A program made the position numbers and the translations under genes. DNA of 64,000 bases from Chitinophaga flava (GTDB lineage Bacteria; Bacteroidota; Bacteroidia; Chitinophagales; Chitinophagaceae), in the NCBI RefSeq assembly GCF_003308995.1, contig NZ_QFFJ01000001.1, positions 682,001 to 746,000 on the forward strand, in the 5' to 3' direction. Position 1 is the first letter of the stretch. Each line of letters starts with the position of its first letter. Shown in pieces: positions 42,300 through 50,265 of the stretch. The notes below the pieces were generated by a model. It searched no databases. It saw nothing but the letters and a program-made list of their open reading frames with translations, and was not told where the DNA came from.

Positions 42300-44207
42300 T
42301 TAGATTGCTTCCTCGATCAGATCTTTTTCATACCGCAGGTTGTTGATGATAAACTCCTGACGGGTCTGAGTATTTTTACCCATATAGTATTCCAGCAACT
42401 TCTGGATATGAATATCTTTAGAGAGGATGATGGGGTCAATACGAATATCGTCACCGATAAAACGGCCGAATTCATCCGGAGAGATCTCACCCAATCCTTT
42501 AAAGCGGGTGATCTCTGGTTTGTTACCCAGTTTCCTCACTGCTTTCTGTTTTTCTTCTTCAGAATAGCAGTAAATGGTTTCCTGTTTGTTACGTACCCGG
42601 AATAATGGTGTTTCCAGGATATATACGTGCCCGTTTTTCACCAGATCAGGGAAAAACTGCAGGAAGAAGGTCAGTATCAGCAGACGGATGTGCATACCAT
42701 CCACGTCGGCATCGGTAGCTACCACAATATGATTGTAACGCAGCCCTTCCAGCCCTTCTTCGATATTGAGGGCGTGTTGAAGCAGGTTAAACTCTTCGTT
42801 TTCGTATACGATCTTTTTGGTAAGACCGAAGCTGTTCAGCGGTTTACCACGTAAACTGAACACCGCCTGTGTTTCCACGTTGCGGGATTTGGTAATGGAA
42901 CCGCTGGCAGAATCACCTTCCGTGATAAAGACCATCGTTTCTTTGCTGCGTGATTCCTGTTCAGCCTTATCCTTACCGGTAAACTCATCGTTGAGGTGGA
43001 TACGGCAATCGCGCAGTTTACGGTTGTGCAGGTTCGCTTTTTTAGCCCTTTCATTGGCCAGTTTTTTAATACCGGCCAGTTCTTTTCTTTCACGTTCGCT
43101 CTGCTCGATGCGTTTTTTCAGTGCATCAGCAATGGCTGGATTACGGTGCAGATAGTCATCCAGATGTTTGGAAAGGAACTCCAGTACGAAAGCCTTTACA
43201 GAAGGACCACCTTCATATACTACCTGGGAACCCAGCTTGGTTTTAGTCTGAGACTCGAACACCGGTTCCTGTACCCTTACAGACACTGCTGCACAGATAG
43301 AAGTACGGATATCAGTAGCTTCATAATCCTTTTTGTAGAAGTCACGCACAGTTTTAACGAAGGCCTCACGGAAAGCAGCCAGGTGAGTCCCTCCCTGGGT
43401 GGTATGCTGACCGTTTACAAAGGAATAGTATTCCTCTCCGTATTGGTTTTCGTGGGTGATGGCCACTTCGATGTCTTCCCCTTTGAGGTGGATGATCGGG
43501 TAGCGCAGGTCTTCTTCGTTGGTTTTGCGCTGCAGCAGATCGAGCAGACCGTTTTTAGAAAGATATTTTTTTCCGTTGAAGTTCACCGTCAGACCAGCAT
43601 TGAGGAAACAATAGTTCCATATCTGGTTTTCCAGGAACTCGGGAATATAGCGGTAGTTCTTGAAAACGGTATCATCGGGCGTAAAGGTTACGAGTGTACC
43701 ATTCTGTTCGGCGGTGCCTGCCTCTTTGTGTTCCTTTACCAGTATGCCGCGTTCGAACTCGGCTACTTTGGCGCGGCCGTCACGAACAGACTGTACGCGG
43801 AAATAGCTGGAGAGGGCGTTCACCGCTTTGGTACCCACCCCGTTGAGACCAACGGATTTCTGGAAGGCCTTGCTATCGTATTTGGCACCGGTGTTGATCT
43901 TGCTCACTACGTCCACCACTTTGCCCAGCGGAATGCCACGGCCAAAGTCACGAATGGTCACACTGTGCTCGGTCACTTTTATGTCTACCTGTTTCCCGAA
44001 ACCCATCGTATGTTCATCGATACAGTTGTCCACAACCTCCTTCAACAGTATATAGATGCCGTCGTCCATGCTGGAACCGTCTCCCAATTTACCGATGTAC
44101 ATACCAGGCCGGAGGCGGATGTGCTCCCGCCAGTCCAATGACCGTATGGAGTCTTCCGTATAGGAAGCAAATAGATCCTTGTTATCCGTTTTATCCGTGT
44201 TTGCCAT
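42300..44207 (-). CDS. parE: DNA topoisomerase IV subunit B
   Basis: This is the ATPase subunit of topoisomerase IV. The GHKL ATP site shows EVVDNCIDEHTMG (Glu-Asn), RDFGRGIPLG, and the lid block VGLNGVGTKAVNALS. The TOPRIM domain carries VFITEGDSASG with the Glu for metal, and VATDADVDGMHIR with the DxD pair. It has 635 residues, as expected for ParE and shorter than proteobacterial GyrB with its insert. It is the first gene of the parE-DUF1835-cupin-parC operon. GyrB is excluded mainly by the operon partner. Confidence 0.9.
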   Translation of the reverse strand: MANTDKTDNKDLFASYTEDSIRSLDWREHIRLRPGMYIGKLGDGSSMDDGIYILLKEVVDNCIDEHTMGFGKQVDIKVTEHSVTIRDFGRGIPLGKVVDVVSKINTGAKYDSKAFQKSVGLNGVGTKAVNALSSYFRVQSVRDGRAKVAEFERGILVKEHKEAGTAEQNGTLVTFTPDDTVFKNYRYIPEFLENQIWNYCFLNAGLTVNFNGKKYLSKNGLLDLLQRKTNEEDLRYPIIHLKGEDIEVAITHENQYGEEYYSFVNGQHTTQGGTHLAAFREAFVKTVRDFYKKDYEATDIRTSICAAVSVRVQEPVFESQTKTKLGSQVVYEGGPSVKAFVLEFLSKHLDDYLHRNPAIADALKKRIEQSERERKELAGIKKLANERAKKANLHNRKLRDCRIHLNDEFTGKDKAEQESRSKETMVFITEGDSASGSITKSRNVETQAVFSLRGKPLNSFGLTKKIVYENEEFNLLQHALNIEEGLEGLRYNHIVVATDADVDGMHIRLLILTFFLQFFPDLVKNGHVYILETPLFRVRNKQETIYCYSEEEKQKAVRKLGNKPEITRFKGLGEISPDEFGRFIGDDIRIDPIILSKDIHIQKLLEYYMGKNTQTRQEFIINNLRYEKDLIEEAI

Positions 44208-44535
44208 AATATATTAAAGTTTCCTAAATATTTATTTTCTTCGGATTTATGATCCTGCTGCAAGGATACTAAATCTTTTAGCAAAATCCGATTGCTGGCA
44301 AAAATAAAGGATTCATTGAATCATCCCAAGTATTAGTTATACTTTATGCTTAGATCATTAATTATCAATATGTTACTAGTGTTAAATTTTCAAAGGGAGC
44401 ATAAAAAGGGGATACTTTGGGGAGCCTGTAGGATTTCTTTTACATCTATATAAAATAAATCCTATGAAAAATGTCTTTTATATTATAGAATATATTATAT
44501 TTACTACACACAACATTTTATTGAAATCCTGACCT
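44208..44535. other. AT-rich intergenic region
   Basis: About 330 bases between parE and the small ORFs. It should hold the parE promoter; TATCCTTG on the minus strand near 44262 is a one-mismatch candidate. On the plus strand TATATTTA at 44501-44508 is a one-mismatch -7 candidate for the small membrane protein at 44536. A short ORF at 44464-44532 is listed separately. Confidence 0.4.
44464..44532 (+). CDS. Possible 22-residue hydrophobic peptide
   Basis: The ORF MKNVFYIIEYIIFTTHNILL ends in KS. It begins in the context CCTATGAAAA, the same as the two small ORFs that follow, and ends 3 bases before the next ORF. It may be a leader or chance. Confidence 0.2.
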   Translation: MKNVFYIIEYIIFTTHNILLKS

Positions 44536-44685
44536 ATGAAAACACTTTTTATTATTCTCTTTCTGGCTGTGCTGCTGGCCGCTGTGATCGCAACTATCCT
44601 GATCCGCAAAGAACAGGAAAATAACGTTGGCAACAAATTCCTCCGTCTCATCCGGAAATTTGACTCGTGGCAGATGATGAGATAA
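44536..44685 (+). CDS. 49-residue single-pass membrane protein
   Basis: Residues 3-24 form one strongly hydrophobic helix (LFIILFLAVLLAAVIATIL), followed by a charged cytoplasmic or periplasmic tail with several Arg and Lys residues (RKEQENNVGNKFLRLIRKF). It could also be read as an uncleaved signal anchor. No family is recognised. It is too short for routine gene finding but has a clear start, a charge pattern typical of small membrane proteins and a related-looking neighbour at 44804. Confidence 0.5.
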   Translation: MKTLFIILFLAVLLAAVIATILIRKEQENNVGNKFLRLIRKFDSWQMMR

Positions 44686-44803
44686 ACATTCTATTAAAAG
44701 GTCTTCATTCAATATACCGGTAAATAATCATCAGTCTGGCTATTGCCTTCAGGGATCGTTTTATACACAGGGAAAAATTATTGAACCATATAATCCCTAT
44801 CCT

Positions 44804-44896
44804 ATGAAAACTGGTTTATTATTCAGACTGGCATGCATTGTCATTGCCACTGTGGTATTAAGTGTGCATTTATTGCGTAAACACGCAATGAAGTAA
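44804..44896 (+). CDS. 30-residue single-pass membrane peptide
   Basis: The ORF has a hydrophobic stretch (LLFRLACIVIATVVLSVHLL) and a basic end (RKHAMK). It starts in the same CCTATGAAAA context as the ORF at 44536, and a strong terminator follows 16 bases after the stop. The pairing and layout suggest a small expressed peptide; no family is known. Confidence 0.4.
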   Translation: MKTGLLFRLACIVIATVVLSVHLLRKHAMK

Positions 44897-44912
44897 AGAA
44901 CTATAAAAGCGG

Positions 44913-44943
44913 GAAGGAGTTGCAGGTAACCTGCAACTCCTTC
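44913..44943. terminator. Terminator hairpin between the small ORFs and the response regulator
   Basis: A perfect 14-bp stem (44913-44926 with 44930-44943) and a 3-base loop. Both sides have moderately T-rich tails (on their own strands), and it lies between converging units. Confidence 0.75.
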
Positions 44944-44953
44944 TTCGTTATGT

Positions 44954-45586
44954 TTATCGGTTGTAGTATTTATTGACTGCATCCGTCCGACTGCGCACAT
45001 GTAGCTTTTCGTAGATATTATGCACATGTCTTCTCACCGTTTCTATACTGATAAACAGATTGCTGGCAATTTCCTTGTACAGAAATCCTTTTGACAACTG
45101 GTCCAGAATCTCCTTTTCACGGGTGGTCAGCGCTTCCAGCGCCGGGTTGGGTTTGGCTTGTTTCTGGAAAAATGCCACTACCCTTCTCGCTATCTGGGAA
45201 CTCATGGGTGAACCGCCCTCATGTAGATCACGAATCGCCTCCAACAGCTCTCCCGGAGAGGTTTTTTTAAGGATGTACCCACTTGCACCTGCCTCCAGGG
45301 CCATGAAAATCTTGTCATCATCTTCATACACAGTGAGCATCATAAACTGCATATCCTGGTACTCTGCTTTCAACCGGGCAATACATTCAATACCATTCAT
45401 GCCACCTGGAAGATTAAAATCCATCAATACTACGTTGGGCAGCAGTTGAGGGATCTGCTCCAGTGCGGTTTCTGCATTATTGAAGGTGCCAACACAGGCA
45501 TAACCGTCAGAACCATTAATCAGCAATTCCATAGCCGTGCGGATATCATGGTTGTCTTCTACTATTGCAATAGAAATGATGTCCAT
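44954..45586 (-). CDS. NarL/LuxR-type response regulator
   Basis: This is a cytoplasmic two-component regulator. The receiver domain has the acidic pair IVEDNHD, the phospho-acceptor Asp in VVLMDFNLPGG (about residue 56) and the Lys in ILKKTSPGEL. The C-terminal LuxR helix-turn-helix (LTTREKEILDQLSKG, then YKEIASNLFISIETVRRHV) binds DNA. The start at 45586 is preferred over 45622 because it sits directly before the receiver. The upstream sensor kinase gene ends 83 bases away and is its natural partner. Confidence 0.92.
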   Translation of the reverse strand: MDIISIAIVEDNHDIRTAMELLINGSDGYACVGTFNNAETALEQIPQLLPNVVLMDFNLPGGMNGIECIARLKAEYQDMQFMMLTVYEDDDKIFMALEAGASGYILKKTSPGELLEAIRDLHEGGSPMSSQIARRVVAFFQKQAKPNPALEALTTREKEILDQLSKGFLYKEIASNLFISIETVRRHVHNIYEKLHVRSRTDAVNKYYNR

Positions 45587-45669
45587 GTTATCCTGGGACT
45601 TCTTCTTTGAGTATACCGTCATGTTTATAGGAATTATAACACTTAAATGTTACTTAAAACAAATGTATG

Positions 45670-47562
45670 TTAATTTAGTGGGATATCGAGAAAAACTATT
45701 GTTCCATTGTTCGAAGTTATGTCAGCATTGCCCCCTACTGCCATCATCCGTTTCTGAATATTTTTCAAACCATTGCCGAATAAGCGGACCTTCTCCTGAT
45801 CAAACCCCTTACCATTATCCTTGATCATTATCGTCATGTTTTTATGCATTTTCACTTCTATCATCACCTCTGTAGCCTTTGCATGTTTTACCACATTGTG
45901 TAATGATTCTTTTACAGCAAGATAGATATTTCTGCGGGTTCCCCCACTCAGTTTGATGTCCGGAATTGCCTCAGGAATAAAGAACTGATGCGAGATATGC
46001 GCATGCTCCAGAAAGTCGGCCGCAAAACTACGCATGTACGCAATCAGGTTAGCCAGGGAGTCATTGGAAGAATTCATCGCCCAGATGATTTCACTCATCT
46101 TGTCGATCATCTCCCCGGCTGTTTCACTAATACGCTCAATCTCCTTTGTTTGTGAGGTATCCGGTATCTTTCTTTTGGCAATTTCACTCAATAGTCTGAT
46201 CGTGGACAAACCAGAACCGAGATCATCGTGCATATCACTGGAAATTCTCGCCCGCTCCTGATCTACCGCCTGCTCTTTTTCCAGTTTCAGTTTTTCGTGC
46301 CTTATTTTATAATCAAGATACAATGTAGAGAAATAATATGCAATACCTAACAGCAACAATAACAATAAAAATCTAAACCATAACGATTGCCAGAATGGTA
46401 TCCGTATCACAATCTCCAACGTGGTAGGCGTCGTATTCCAGCTGTCGTCATTATTGGAAGCCTTCACCTTAAACACATAACTGCCCGGATGCAGATTGGT
46501 ATAACGCGCCATCCGGAAAGTACCGGCTTCCACCCAATCCTCGTCAGCCCCCTCCAGCTTATACTGCACCTTGTTCTTCAACGGATTGGTATACTCCAGC
46601 GGCACAAACTCGATCGCAATAGTGTTCTGATTATAAGGCAGCTCCACCCGCTTCAGCAACGAAATAGCCGTATCCGACTCGTATGGCTTGTCCAGCACCT
46701 CCATCCGACGAATGATCACCTTCGAATTAAAAGGGTTTTTCCGGAAATCTTTCGGATAAAAACCATTCACTCCACGTATACCGCCGAAAAACAACTCCCC
46801 ATCTATCGATTTATAAAATGCACCGGTGTTAAATTCATTGGACTGCAAACCGTCTTCATGATTAAAGGTCGTGATCTCACCTGTTACCGGATTAATCTGT
46901 GTCACACCCTTGTTATGACTCACCCAGATACGGTCTTTATCGTCCAGCAACACCCCGTACATATAATCATTGATCAGCTTCGGATAGTCGTAACTGTTAT
47001 AATGTATCTTCAAACGCCCAGCGGCATCATAAATAAACAACCCCTTATTGGTGGCCACCAACAGCTCTTTATGCGGAGTCTTGTTAATCGCCTTTACCGT
47101 AGTACCTTCCGGCAGCCCTACATATTTCCAGCGGGCATCCGTCAGCTGTTTTACATATAACGCCGACTTGGTACCGATGTACTGGTTGCCCATATGATCC
47201 TCATAATAGGTGGTCAGCAACTCATCCTTAAAATCATGCACCACAGACACCACATAGTCATTCCCTTTCTCCTCGAAACGCAGCAAATACCGGCCATAGT
47301 TGAAATACAGCTCTCCATTGGCCCGCTTAAAGAGGAAAGGAAACATATCTCTCTGCACCGGCAGGCCCAGCGCCATCACTTTATTGGTAAGGTCCCAAAA
47401 ACTTTTGGTCTGCACATTAAACAACCCAATATGCATACTGGAAAAATGCAGCCACAGATGTTCAAAATTTTCCCGGCAGATAGCGCCCAGATCATTACCC
47501 GGAAACTTATGCGGATACAATTCATTACTGATACGCTCCAGAAAACGCCCCCCCTTCCCCAT
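45670..47562 (-). CDS. Sensor histidine kinase, C-terminal part (frameshifted gene)
   Basis: This part holds the last beta-propeller blades (Reg_prop), a Y_Y_Y domain (NKVQYKLEGADEDWVEAG; SYVFKVKASNNDDSWN), one membrane helix (FRFLLLLLLLGIAYYF), a HisKA_3 dimerisation domain with the phospho-accepting His in RISSDMHDDLGSGL, and the HATPase domain (NIYLAVKESLHNVVKHA, DNGKGFD). The first residues (MGKGGRFLER) come from an internal ATG and are not a natural N terminus: the sequence continues directly from the upstream ORF at 47525-48796 if one G is dropped from the G tract at 47538-47544. Confidence 0.85.
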   Translation of the reverse strand: MGKGGRFLERISNELYPHKFPGNDLGAICRENFEHLWLHFSSMHIGLFNVQTKSFWDLTNKVMALGLPVQRDMFPFLFKRANGELYFNYGRYLLRFEEKGNDYVVSVVHDFKDELLTTYYEDHMGNQYIGTKSALYVKQLTDARWKYVGLPEGTTVKAINKTPHKELLVATNKGLFIYDAAGRLKIHYNSYDYPKLINDYMYGVLLDDKDRIWVSHNKGVTQINPVTGEITTFNHEDGLQSNEFNTGAFYKSIDGELFFGGIRGVNGFYPKDFRKNPFNSKVIIRRMEVLDKPYESDTAISLLKRVELPYNQNTIAIEFVPLEYTNPLKNKVQYKLEGADEDWVEAGTFRMARYTNLHPGSYVFKVKASNNDDSWNTTPTTLEIVIRIPFWQSLWFRFLLLLLLLGIAYYFSTLYLDYKIRHEKLKLEKEQAVDQERARISSDMHDDLGSGLSTIRLLSEIAKRKIPDTSQTKEIERISETAGEMIDKMSEIIWAMNSSNDSLANLIAYMRSFAADFLEHAHISHQFFIPEAIPDIKLSGGTRRNIYLAVKESLHNVVKHAKATEVMIEVKMHKNMTIMIKDNGKGFDQEKVRLFGNGLKNIQKRMMAVGGNADITSNNGTIVFLDIPLN

Positions 47563-48796
47563 AAATGTTCAGTCCGTCACGCACCAGGCCCACATAGAGT
47601 TTGCCATCATCGTGCTTATATACGGAATGCACCATATTGTGCGAGATATAGGGAGAACGATAAAGATTAAAGACCTTTTTATGCGGAGAATATTTTTTCA
47701 TCCCGTCTCCATCCGTGCCTACCCACATATTGTCAGAACCGTCCCGGTACAGGTAGCTAACCAGGTTGAACGACCTCGTCTCAAATGTATTGAAGCTTAC
47801 AATATGCCGTATGATTTCATTCCTGGCAATACTATATATTAATATTCCATCTGTTCCTCCAATCCACGCATTTCCCTCATGATCTATTTCCATCACATTG
47901 GGCGTAAAAGCTTCTCCCCATTCGTTCTTATAGTCATAGTTGAGATCGCTGAACTTATTTTTGCGTTTATTGAACAAGGTGATATGACCTTCACTCACAA
48001 TAAGCAATGAATCGGCATTGAGGTTGCGCATGATCGGGTTCTTACCCACTCCGGGCAGACAATAGGTATGCAACCTCAATGTTTTAATATCCAGTGCCAG
48101 CAGCTCCCCCTCATCACCATTCATCCAGATGGAATTCCCATCTTTCAGTAACGCTGCAGGAATAATACCCATCCGCTGAAACTGCGGCGGATACATAATA
48201 ATACGGCGGGTAGCATAAGTGCTGTCGTCCAGCACATACAGCCCTTTCATCGGACGCCATACCCATAACGAGCGGGTAGCAACATCTTCTCCCAGTATTT
48301 TAAACTTAATATTGTTGTCCCGTTCCTGCGGATTGACATTGGAAGTGTCGATCAACACATTACGGAAATTGTTGCGGTATTTATCATAGATGCTGATGCC
48401 ATTGTTATGCGCCAGCAATAACTGATGATGGCTGTCTCTGTAAAAGGAGTAGCCTTTGTACCCTTTCAGATCGAAACGGTTGATAACAGCCCTGTTGCCA
48501 TTGCTGCCCCGTGGTACCAGCTCCCCCTTCCCTTCTCCTGCCCGGAGCTGGGAACTGGGCTTGTACCGGTATTCATTGAAGGTGTAACCATCGAAACGAT
48601 TGATACCGTCCCGTGTGGCAATCCAAAGAAAACCCTGATCATCCTGGGTAATATCGAAAACAGTACTTTGTGATAGCCCGTCGTTTACACTATAGCTGTC
48701 AAAAATATACGGTTTCTCCTGGGCATGCAACATGCTGCCCATCAGGACGCACAGGCTCAGGTGAAAAAGTTTTTTCAAGTGGCGGGAATGAAGCAC
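47525..48796 (-). CDS. Sensor histidine kinase, N-terminal part (frameshifted gene)
   Basis: This part has a signal peptide ending at SMLHAQ and then the first seven to eight blades of a Reg_prop beta-propeller, with repeated LWIATRDGINRFDG / AWIGGTDGILIYS / MWVGTDGDGMKKYS motifs. This is the periplasmic sensor of a Bacteroidota two-component kinase. It starts at a GTG (48796). The frame ends at 47525 with an out-of-frame tail (GGAFSGAYQ). The intact gene would be about 1,040 codons, from 48796 to 45670. The neighbouring response regulator completes the pair. The ligand is unknown; kinases of this type often sense glycans. Confidence 0.82.
   Translation of the reverse strand: MLHSRHLKKLFHLSLCVLMGSMLHAQEKPYIFDSYSVNDGLSQSTVFDITQDDQGFLWIATRDGINRFDGYTFNEYRYKPSSQLRAGEGKGELVPRGSNGNRAVINRFDLKGYKGYSFYRDSHHQLLLAHNNGISIYDKYRNNFRNVLIDTSNVNPQERDNNIKFKILGEDVATRSLWVWRPMKGLYVLDDSTYATRRIIMYPPQFQRMGIIPAALLKDGNSIWMNGDEGELLALDIKTLRLHTYCLPGVGKNPIMRNLNADSLLIVSEGHITLFNKRKNKFSDLNYDYKNEWGEAFTPNVMEIDHEGNAWIGGTDGILIYSIARNEIIRHIVSFNTFETRSFNLVSYLYRDGSDNMWVGTDGDGMKKYSPHKKVFNLYRSPYISHNMVHSVYKHDDGKLYVGLVRDGLNIYGEGGAFSGAYQ
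47538..47544 (-). repeat. Seven-G tract at the frameshift
   Basis: On the coding strand seven Gs follow GAA. With six Gs the frame reads NIYGEGGRFLERISNE and joins both halves; with seven it leads to a stop. A homopolymer of this length is prone to slippage. Confidence 0.85.
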
Positions 48797-48839
48797 GCTG
48801 ATTATGTTATTGACAGTAAGCTGGTTTAGGCTGTTTTTG

Positions 48840-48847
48840 CAAATATA
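48840..48847 (-). promoter_or_regulatory. -7 element (TATATTTG) for the sensor kinase gene
   Basis: An exact TAnnTTTG match on the minus strand 43 bases upstream of the GTG start. No TTG box is obvious at the expected spacing. Confidence 0.45.
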
Positions 48848-48922
48848 TAATTCTGCTCCACACTTTGTAGCTATTTTGTAATTTTCTTCCGTTTAACAGA
48901 TTGGAAATAAACATTATAATTA

Positions 48923-50026
48923 ATGAACATACTTATTCAAAGACCTCGCTCATTTGCTTCAAAAGCTTTACTGTGGACACTTACAGCGAAATGCACTTGC
49001 CTTACACTGATCTTGTTCCTATATGCAGGGGGCCTGCAACTTTTACGAGCCCAACAAACTAATGGAGCATATCATATCCAAATCATCACTAATAATCCTC
49101 CCATTAAAAGCATACGCGGCCTTAGTGTTGTAGACGATAATGTAGTATGGGTGTCTGGAACCGGCGGCATGGTAGGCCGTAGTATCAATGGCGGCGACAG
49201 CTGGGAATGGCATCAGGTAAAAGGCTGTGATAGCTGTGACTGGCGCTCGCTGTATGCGTTCAACGACCGTAAGGCGCTGGTGCTCAACGCCGGAGAACCC
49301 GCCCATCTCTTTCTCACTGAAGACGGCGGCCAGTCGTGGCAACAGGTATACTTCAATGCCACACCTGGCATCTTCTTCGACGCCATGACTTTTTATAATG
49401 AAAAGGAAGGAATAGCCATCGGCGATCCGCTGCAACAACATTTTACGTTGCTTCGCACACATGACGGCGGCAAAACCTGGCAGTTGGATCCTCCTTCCAT
49501 ATCCCCCGAAGCGATCACCGGAGAAGCCATCTTCGCCGCCAGCGGCACCAGCCTGATAGCCACCAGAGACAACCGCTGCTTTGCTACCGGTGGCACAGTG
49601 GCCCGTCTTCATAAAGCCGGCAAAAAATGGGAAAGTCTCCCGATTCCCATCATCCAGGGGCAAGCCAGTACCGGCGTCTTTTCTATCGCCTTTCTCAATG
49701 CCCGCAGAGGCATTGCGGTAGGTGGTGATTATAAAAATGATACCCTTCGGGCCAACAACTGCCTGCTCACCAGCGATGGCGGCCATACCTGGACCGCCCC
49801 ACACACAGCCCCCGGCGGGTACAAATCCTGCGTAACGTATATTACACCTCAACTGCTGATTACCACCGGCACTTCCGGCACCGATATTTCCGTTAACAGC
49901 GGAATGGACTGGAAAAAAATTGGAGAAGGGTTTAATTGTGCCGCTAAAGCCAGAAACGGGAAGCGTGTATTTTTAGCAGGAAAAACTATTGGCAGGCTCG
50001 AAATCACACCATCCCGGCATAAATAA
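48923..50026 (+). CDS. Secreted Ycf48/BNR-repeat beta-propeller protein
   Basis: The N terminus has a long basic lead and a hydrophobic core (LTLILFLYAGGLQLL) ending at RAQQ, a probable signal peptide. The mature part repeats the BNR/Asp-box signature: VWVSGTGGMVGRSINGGDSWEW, LFLTEDGGQSWQQ, LLRTHDGGKTWQ, LLTSDGGHTW. This gives a beta-propeller like the Ycf48 photosystem assembly factor and related sialidase-like proteins. No catalytic residues are seen. Its 367 residues are typical of the oxidoreductase-annotated members in this phylum. Its function is unknown. Confidence 0.75.
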   Translation: MNILIQRPRSFASKALLWTLTAKCTCLTLILFLYAGGLQLLRAQQTNGAYHIQIITNNPPIKSIRGLSVVDDNVVWVSGTGGMVGRSINGGDSWEWHQVKGCDSCDWRSLYAFNDRKALVLNAGEPAHLFLTEDGGQSWQQVYFNATPGIFFDAMTFYNEKEGIAIGDPLQQHFTLLRTHDGGKTWQLDPPSISPEAITGEAIFAASGTSLIATRDNRCFATGGTVARLHKAGKKWESLPIPIIQGQASTGVFSIAFLNARRGIAVGGDYKNDTLRANNCLLTSDGGHTWTAPHTAPGGYKSCVTYITPQLLITTGTSGTDISVNSGMDWKKIGEGFNCAAKARNGKRVFLAGKTIGRLEITPSRHK

Positions 50027-50265
50027 AAAGGTGCTCCTGGAAAGGCGCACCGAAAAATAGGTTAAAGCAAAAAGTACATTTAGTAATATGAAGTTAGTAA
50101 CTAATACGCTCAATTTTCAGTCTTTTTTGCCAAACGAGAGAATTAAACAGTAAACGCAGGATTATCGGCCTCTAACGCGATACACTGCTACTACCCGAAT
50201 TTTTATGTAATTTAAGCCCGTTGACAACAGAAGGATCTGTTGCCCGTGATTCACAAAAAGAGATT

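Noticed and set aside
42996..44141. 381-codon plus-strand ORF inside parE
   Set aside because: It is antisense to conserved ParE motifs, so it is a shadow frame.
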